The notes beneath the pieces were generated by a model. That model saw only the letters and a list, made by a program, of their open reading frames with translations. It was not told the DNA's origin and did no database searches. The translations under genes and the position numbers were made by a program. This document shows, in pieces, positions 5,484 through 7,901 of a stretch of 7,901 bases of DNA. The DNA lies in assembly GCA_021163585.1 (NCBI GenBank), contig JAGGTW010000088.1, positions 1 to 7,901 of the forward strand. The letters are read 5' to 3'. The DNA is from Desulfurococcales archaeon. Lineage in GTDB: Archaea; Thermoproteota; Thermoprotei_A; Sulfolobales; NBVN01. Each line of letters starts with the position of its first letter. The stretch's first letter is position 1.

Positions 5484-6440
5484 TCACCCGAACTTCCTGA
5501 TGATGAATCTGTGTCCTCTGTACTCGACAATAGCTATTTCCCCGCTTGACACGAGCTCCGGTATGACCTTATCAGGGTCCAGACCTTTCTCCGTGAGGTA
5601 CTTGTAGGCATAGTCGATCCTCATGGGGTGTACTGACGTTGTCGCTAGCAGTGCTTTCACCGGGTCACCAACAAGCTTAAAGTTCGATTTTTCGTACCCG
5701 ATCATCAACTCAACCTTACTTTCGCCCAGGTACTCCCACATTAAGCTGTAGCAGGAGAGCACCCTGTCCTCGGCAGGAGGCTTCACCCACGGCTCGCTCG
5801 GAGGTCTAATGGGTACTGCTATGTACGCCTTCTTGATCTTTAATTCCTTAAGGAACTCCGCAACCCTCCTGCACTTACTTATGGAGTCATTGACCCCGCT
5901 CACCAGCATGGTCTCAGTTATCACGGTTCCGCTATAAGTTGCAGTAAAGTCCTTAATTGCCTCAAGTATCCTGCCCAGCTTCAGACCCGGATGCGGCCTA
6001 TTGACCAGCCTCCACGTTTTGACGTCAGCGGCGTCTATTTTGAATGAAACAAGGTCGAAGACGCTTAAGTCACTAACGACGTCATCCCTATAAACAAGAG
6101 ATCCATTAGTTAGTACAGCAACAGGCACGCTTACGACCTCCTTGATCTTCTCCGCCATCTTACCCAGATTCACGTCCAAAGTCGGCTCACCATCAGGTAC
6201 GAACGTTATGTAATCTATCTTCTCACCTGCCTCCTCAACAGCTCTAATGACCTGGTCCACCACTTCATCAGGGCCATAAAACGCTCTCCTCTCGATCTCA
6301 GGTCTCTTCGTCCTGCCTAACTGACAGTAGACACATGAGTAGGTGCAGTGCTTGAGCGGTATGTTATTCACTCCTAACGACATCCCGAGCCTTCTCGAGG
6401 GTACAGGCCCGAATACTACTGATGCCTTCGTAGCTAGCAC
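5484..6440 (-). CDS. Radical SAM protein, COG0731/TYW1-related, with C-terminal winged-helix-like region
   Basis: This 318-residue protein is a radical SAM enzyme: Cys32-x3-Cys36-x2-Cys39 would bind a 4Fe-4S cluster that splits S-adenosylmethionine. The opening FGPVPSRRLGMSLGVN (10-25) and the Cys loop ending CVYCQLG (36-42) are typical of a prokaryotic family related to the wyosine enzyme TYW1. Other marks are VPDGEPTLD (81-89, the GEPT SAM-binding motif), LTNGSL (110-115), SFKIDA (132-137) and VPIRPPSEPWV (209-219). After the barrel, residues about 262-318 (SVHPMR at 269-274, then two helices and the strands IAIVEYRGHRFIIRKF) look like a small winged-helix domain. It lacks the N-terminal flavodoxin part of eukaryotic TYW1, and its substrate is unknown. 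The start is GTG at 6440-6438; a TATA box about 27 bases upstream predicts a leaderless message. The family call is firm; calling it a wyosine synthase would go beyond the evidence. Confidence 0.9.
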   Translation of the reverse strand: MLATKASVVFGPVPSRRLGMSLGVNNIPLKHCTYSCVYCQLGRTKRPEIERRAFYGPDEVVDQVIRAVEEAGEKIDYITFVPDGEPTLDVNLGKMAEKIKEVVSVPVAVLTNGSLVYRDDVVSDLSVFDLVSFKIDAADVKTWRLVNRPHPGLKLGRILEAIKDFTATYSGTVITETMLVSGVNDSISKCRRVAEFLKELKIKKAYIAVPIRPPSEPWVKPPAEDRVLSCYSLMWEYLGESKVELMIGYEKSNFKLVGDPVKALLATTSVHPMRIDYAYKYLTEKGLDPDKVIPELVSSGEIAIVEYRGHRFIIRKFG

Positions 6441-6462
6441 CTGTATAATGTCGGGTTATTAG

Positions 6463-6471
6463 AATATAAAA
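6463..6471 (-). promoter_or_regulatory. TATA box of the radical SAM gene
   Basis: On the minus strand TTTTATATT is centred about 27 bases before the GTG at 6440, the distance expected when an archaeal transcript begins at the start codon itself. It is the best-placed promoter in the window and lies in the 51-base gap after the transglutaminase-like gene. It also doubles as a T-rich end for that gene, so the two are probably separate transcripts or only partly coupled. Confidence 0.55.
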
Positions 6472-6491
6472 TATTCACTATTTCCCTGAAG

Positions 6492-7898
6492 CTACCTGAG
6501 CCCACTGACCTGCTGATGCACAGCCCTACGCCTCAAAAGTATGTACGTATTGAGCGCCAGTAAAGCAATGAGAACCGATACCAGAATTATTAGTGTGGCA
6601 TATACGTGTGCTGGCGGTCCTCTCCCAGCACCCACGTACTCGGTCTTAGTCTCGGTTTCAGTCACTGTCTTAGGTATTTCCTCAGTAACTGTTACGTATG
6701 AGGTGGTTGTGCTCACTACGGTGCGCTCCTTAGTTTCAGTAACTGTTGTTGTGCTTACTGAAGTAGAGGTAACTGTTACTGTCTCCGTGATCAAGTACAG
6801 TGGTGGTAGTTCTATACCGTACTTCTCAGCTATCTTCTTCACGTAAGGAGTTATATTATGCAGGGCCTCACTGATGAGGTGCCTCACGACCTCAACAGTA
6901 CTTGATGGTAGTACGCTAGCGGAGTGAATAGCTACGTACTCAGCGTACTTCACTTTAATGTTGAACTCTAGGGTTTCTTCGATCTCCTCCTTACTCACGC
7001 TCCCCTCAGTACTACTGCCCGTTATTACAGCTGGGTACACGAGCCTAGCGCCTGCCAGGAAGTCCAGGGAGACCCAGCCGAGGGGCGGTATGTAGGCGAC
7101 TACCCACGCGTGCGGCCCTGCATTCATGAACTTAATGTATGACTCCCCTACATCGAATATATCGCTCCAAGTCAGGTATACGTACCCGTACTCCATTTTA
7201 GCGGGGATCCCGAGCGCCCAAAGCAGGTTAAGCAGTATCCTAGACATGTCGTCACAGTCTCCCTCCTTCCTCTCAATGACTTCGTCCAGCGTTCTCGGCA
7301 GGGGGCTGGCACTGTACCTTATGTAGCCTGACGTGTAGATGAACTGTGCCGCCCTACACGCCAGGAAGGCCTTACTTGCATTACCTGCACTAAAGCCCTT
7401 AGATTTGAGCCACTTAATGAAGTCCTCCCTAACCGTCGTGTTAACGGCTTCTATAGGTGTCTTAATGTAGTCCTTCTTAATGCTGTCTGGCACCTCATCC
7501 TGGTACTCGATATATGCTTGAGGATCCTTAAGAATACTCAGCACAGTCTCCATCATGTCTCCAGAGTACTCCACAACGACCTTAACGATCATGTAGGCTA
7601 GGGTACTGTTGCTTATGTTTACCGCCACACTCTCCTTCCCACTGTCAAACCACGTAGGCCCGCCCATCCTAATCACGTACGCCTTCTGCTCGTAGGTCTT
7701 AACACTGTAGTTTATGGGTGTCTCAAACCACGCCGTAGTGATCTCATCAGTTAGCACCACATGAGCTAGGTCAACTAAGTACATCTCCTTAACTACTTTG
7801 CTATTATCTTCTCCAACAACTAATAGGGAGCTACCTGAACTCAGTAGAATTAATGCCAATGCAAGCACGAGTGTCAGGTACCGTACCTTCCTGCTCAA
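6492..7898 (-). CDS. Secreted, membrane-anchored transglutaminase-like protein with Thr-rich stalk (start at or beyond the window edge)
   Basis: Four parts are visible in 468 residues. Residues 1-25 are a signal peptide (RKVRY, then a hydrophobic run ending LLSSGSS). Residues about 30-180 are an outer domain with no family I recognise. Residues about 181-285 are a transglutaminase-like (papain-fold) domain: the nucleophile in KEGDCDDMSRILLNLLWALGIPA (Cys215), AGPHAWVVAYIP (His263) and GWVSLDFLAGAR (Asp279) supply a complete Cys-His-Asp triad. Residues 370-422 are a Thr/Val/Glu stalk, followed by a membrane helix (about 433-455) and RRR, placing the enzyme outside the cell. Archaeal members of this fold are usually thought to be proteases or amidases rather than cross-linking enzymes; the activity here is unknown. 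The TTG at 7898-7896 is a sensible start for the signal peptide, but the frame is open to base 7901, so it could begin further upstream. It is followed by the radical SAM gene. Sequons NIS, NST, NTT, NAS and NIT suggest glycosylation. Confidence 0.87.
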   Translation of the reverse strand: MSRKVRYLTLVLALALILLSSGSSLLVVGEDNSKVVKEMYLVDLAHVVLTDEITTAWFETPINYSVKTYEQKAYVIRMGGPTWFDSGKESVAVNISNSTLAYMIVKVVVEYSGDMMETVLSILKDPQAYIEYQDEVPDSIKKDYIKTPIEAVNTTVREDFIKWLKSKGFSAGNASKAFLACRAAQFIYTSGYIRYSASPLPRTLDEVIERKEGDCDDMSRILLNLLWALGIPAKMEYGYVYLTWSDIFDVGESYIKFMNAGPHAWVVAYIPPLGWVSLDFLAGARLVYPAVITGSSTEGSVSKEEIEETLEFNIKVKYAEYVAIHSASVLPSSTVEVVRHLISEALHNITPYVKKIAEKYGIELPPLYLITETVTVTSTSVSTTTVTETKERTVVSTTTSYVTVTEEIPKTVTETETKTEYVGAGRGPPAHVYATLIILVSVLIALLALNTYILLRRRAVHQQVSGLR

Positions 7899-7901
7899 AC
7901 C

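Noticed and set aside
5496..5560. C/D box guide RNA candidate (C-box-like TGATGA on the plus strand)
   Set aside because: No CTGA D box follows within a normal length, and the bases encode the conserved C-terminal end of the radical SAM protein.
6541..6846. 101-codon Val/Thr-rich open frame on the plus strand
   Set aside because: It mirrors the Thr/Val stalk of the transglutaminase-like protein; GTN and ACN codons are reverse complements, so the resemblance is expected.
7126..7326. 66-codon open frame on the plus strand
   Set aside because: It lies opposite the transglutaminase domain around Cys215 and His263, so it is a by-product of that frame.
3879..7898. A single operon of transglutaminase-like, radical SAM and flippase genes
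   Set aside because: Gaps are short, but a well-placed TATA box before the radical SAM gene argues for a separate start; at most the flippase may be co-transcribed with the radical SAM gene.

Overview
The window looks like chromosomal DNA from a thermophilic archaeon, most likely a crenarchaeote (Thermoproteota). The reasons are: an archaeal-type KptA at the left edge; TATA-like boxes about 25-30 bases before several starts, with little or no leader; mostly GTG or TTG starts; and cell-surface proteins with Thr/Val-rich stalks and a C-terminal membrane anchor. G+C looks close to half by eye. I cannot name the genus from the sequence alone.

Eight protein genes fill almost the whole window and no gap exceeds 90 bases. 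From left to right: the 5' part of kptA (minus strand, cut by the left edge), encoding RNA 2'-phosphotransferase; diverging from it, an AEC-family (auxin efflux carrier-like) transporter; a 123-residue membrane protein (minus) that is little more than signal peptide, Thr-rich stalk and membrane anchor; a ribbon-helix-helix DNA-binding protein with an unrecognised C-terminal domain (minus); a divergent 12-helix MFS transporter; a Wzx/RfbX-like polysaccharide flippase (minus); a radical SAM Fe-S protein related to the TYW1/COG0731 group with a C-terminal winged-helix-like region (minus); and a secreted, membrane-anchored transglutaminase-like protein (minus) whose start lies at or beyond the right edge.

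The genes do not form one clear pathway. The ribbon-helix-helix gene and the MFS gene share an 85-base divergent control region carrying repeated TACATG elements, which suggests an autoregulated repressor that also controls the transporter. The transglutaminase-like protein, the stalk-only protein and the flippase all point to the cell envelope, and the first two share the same stalk-plus-anchor design, but no S-layer gene or glycosyltransferase is visible here. The last three minus-strand genes are closely spaced (51 and 66 bases), yet the radical SAM gene has its own well-placed TATA box, so they need not be one operon. No rRNA, tRNA, CRISPR array, insertion sequence or integrase was seen.
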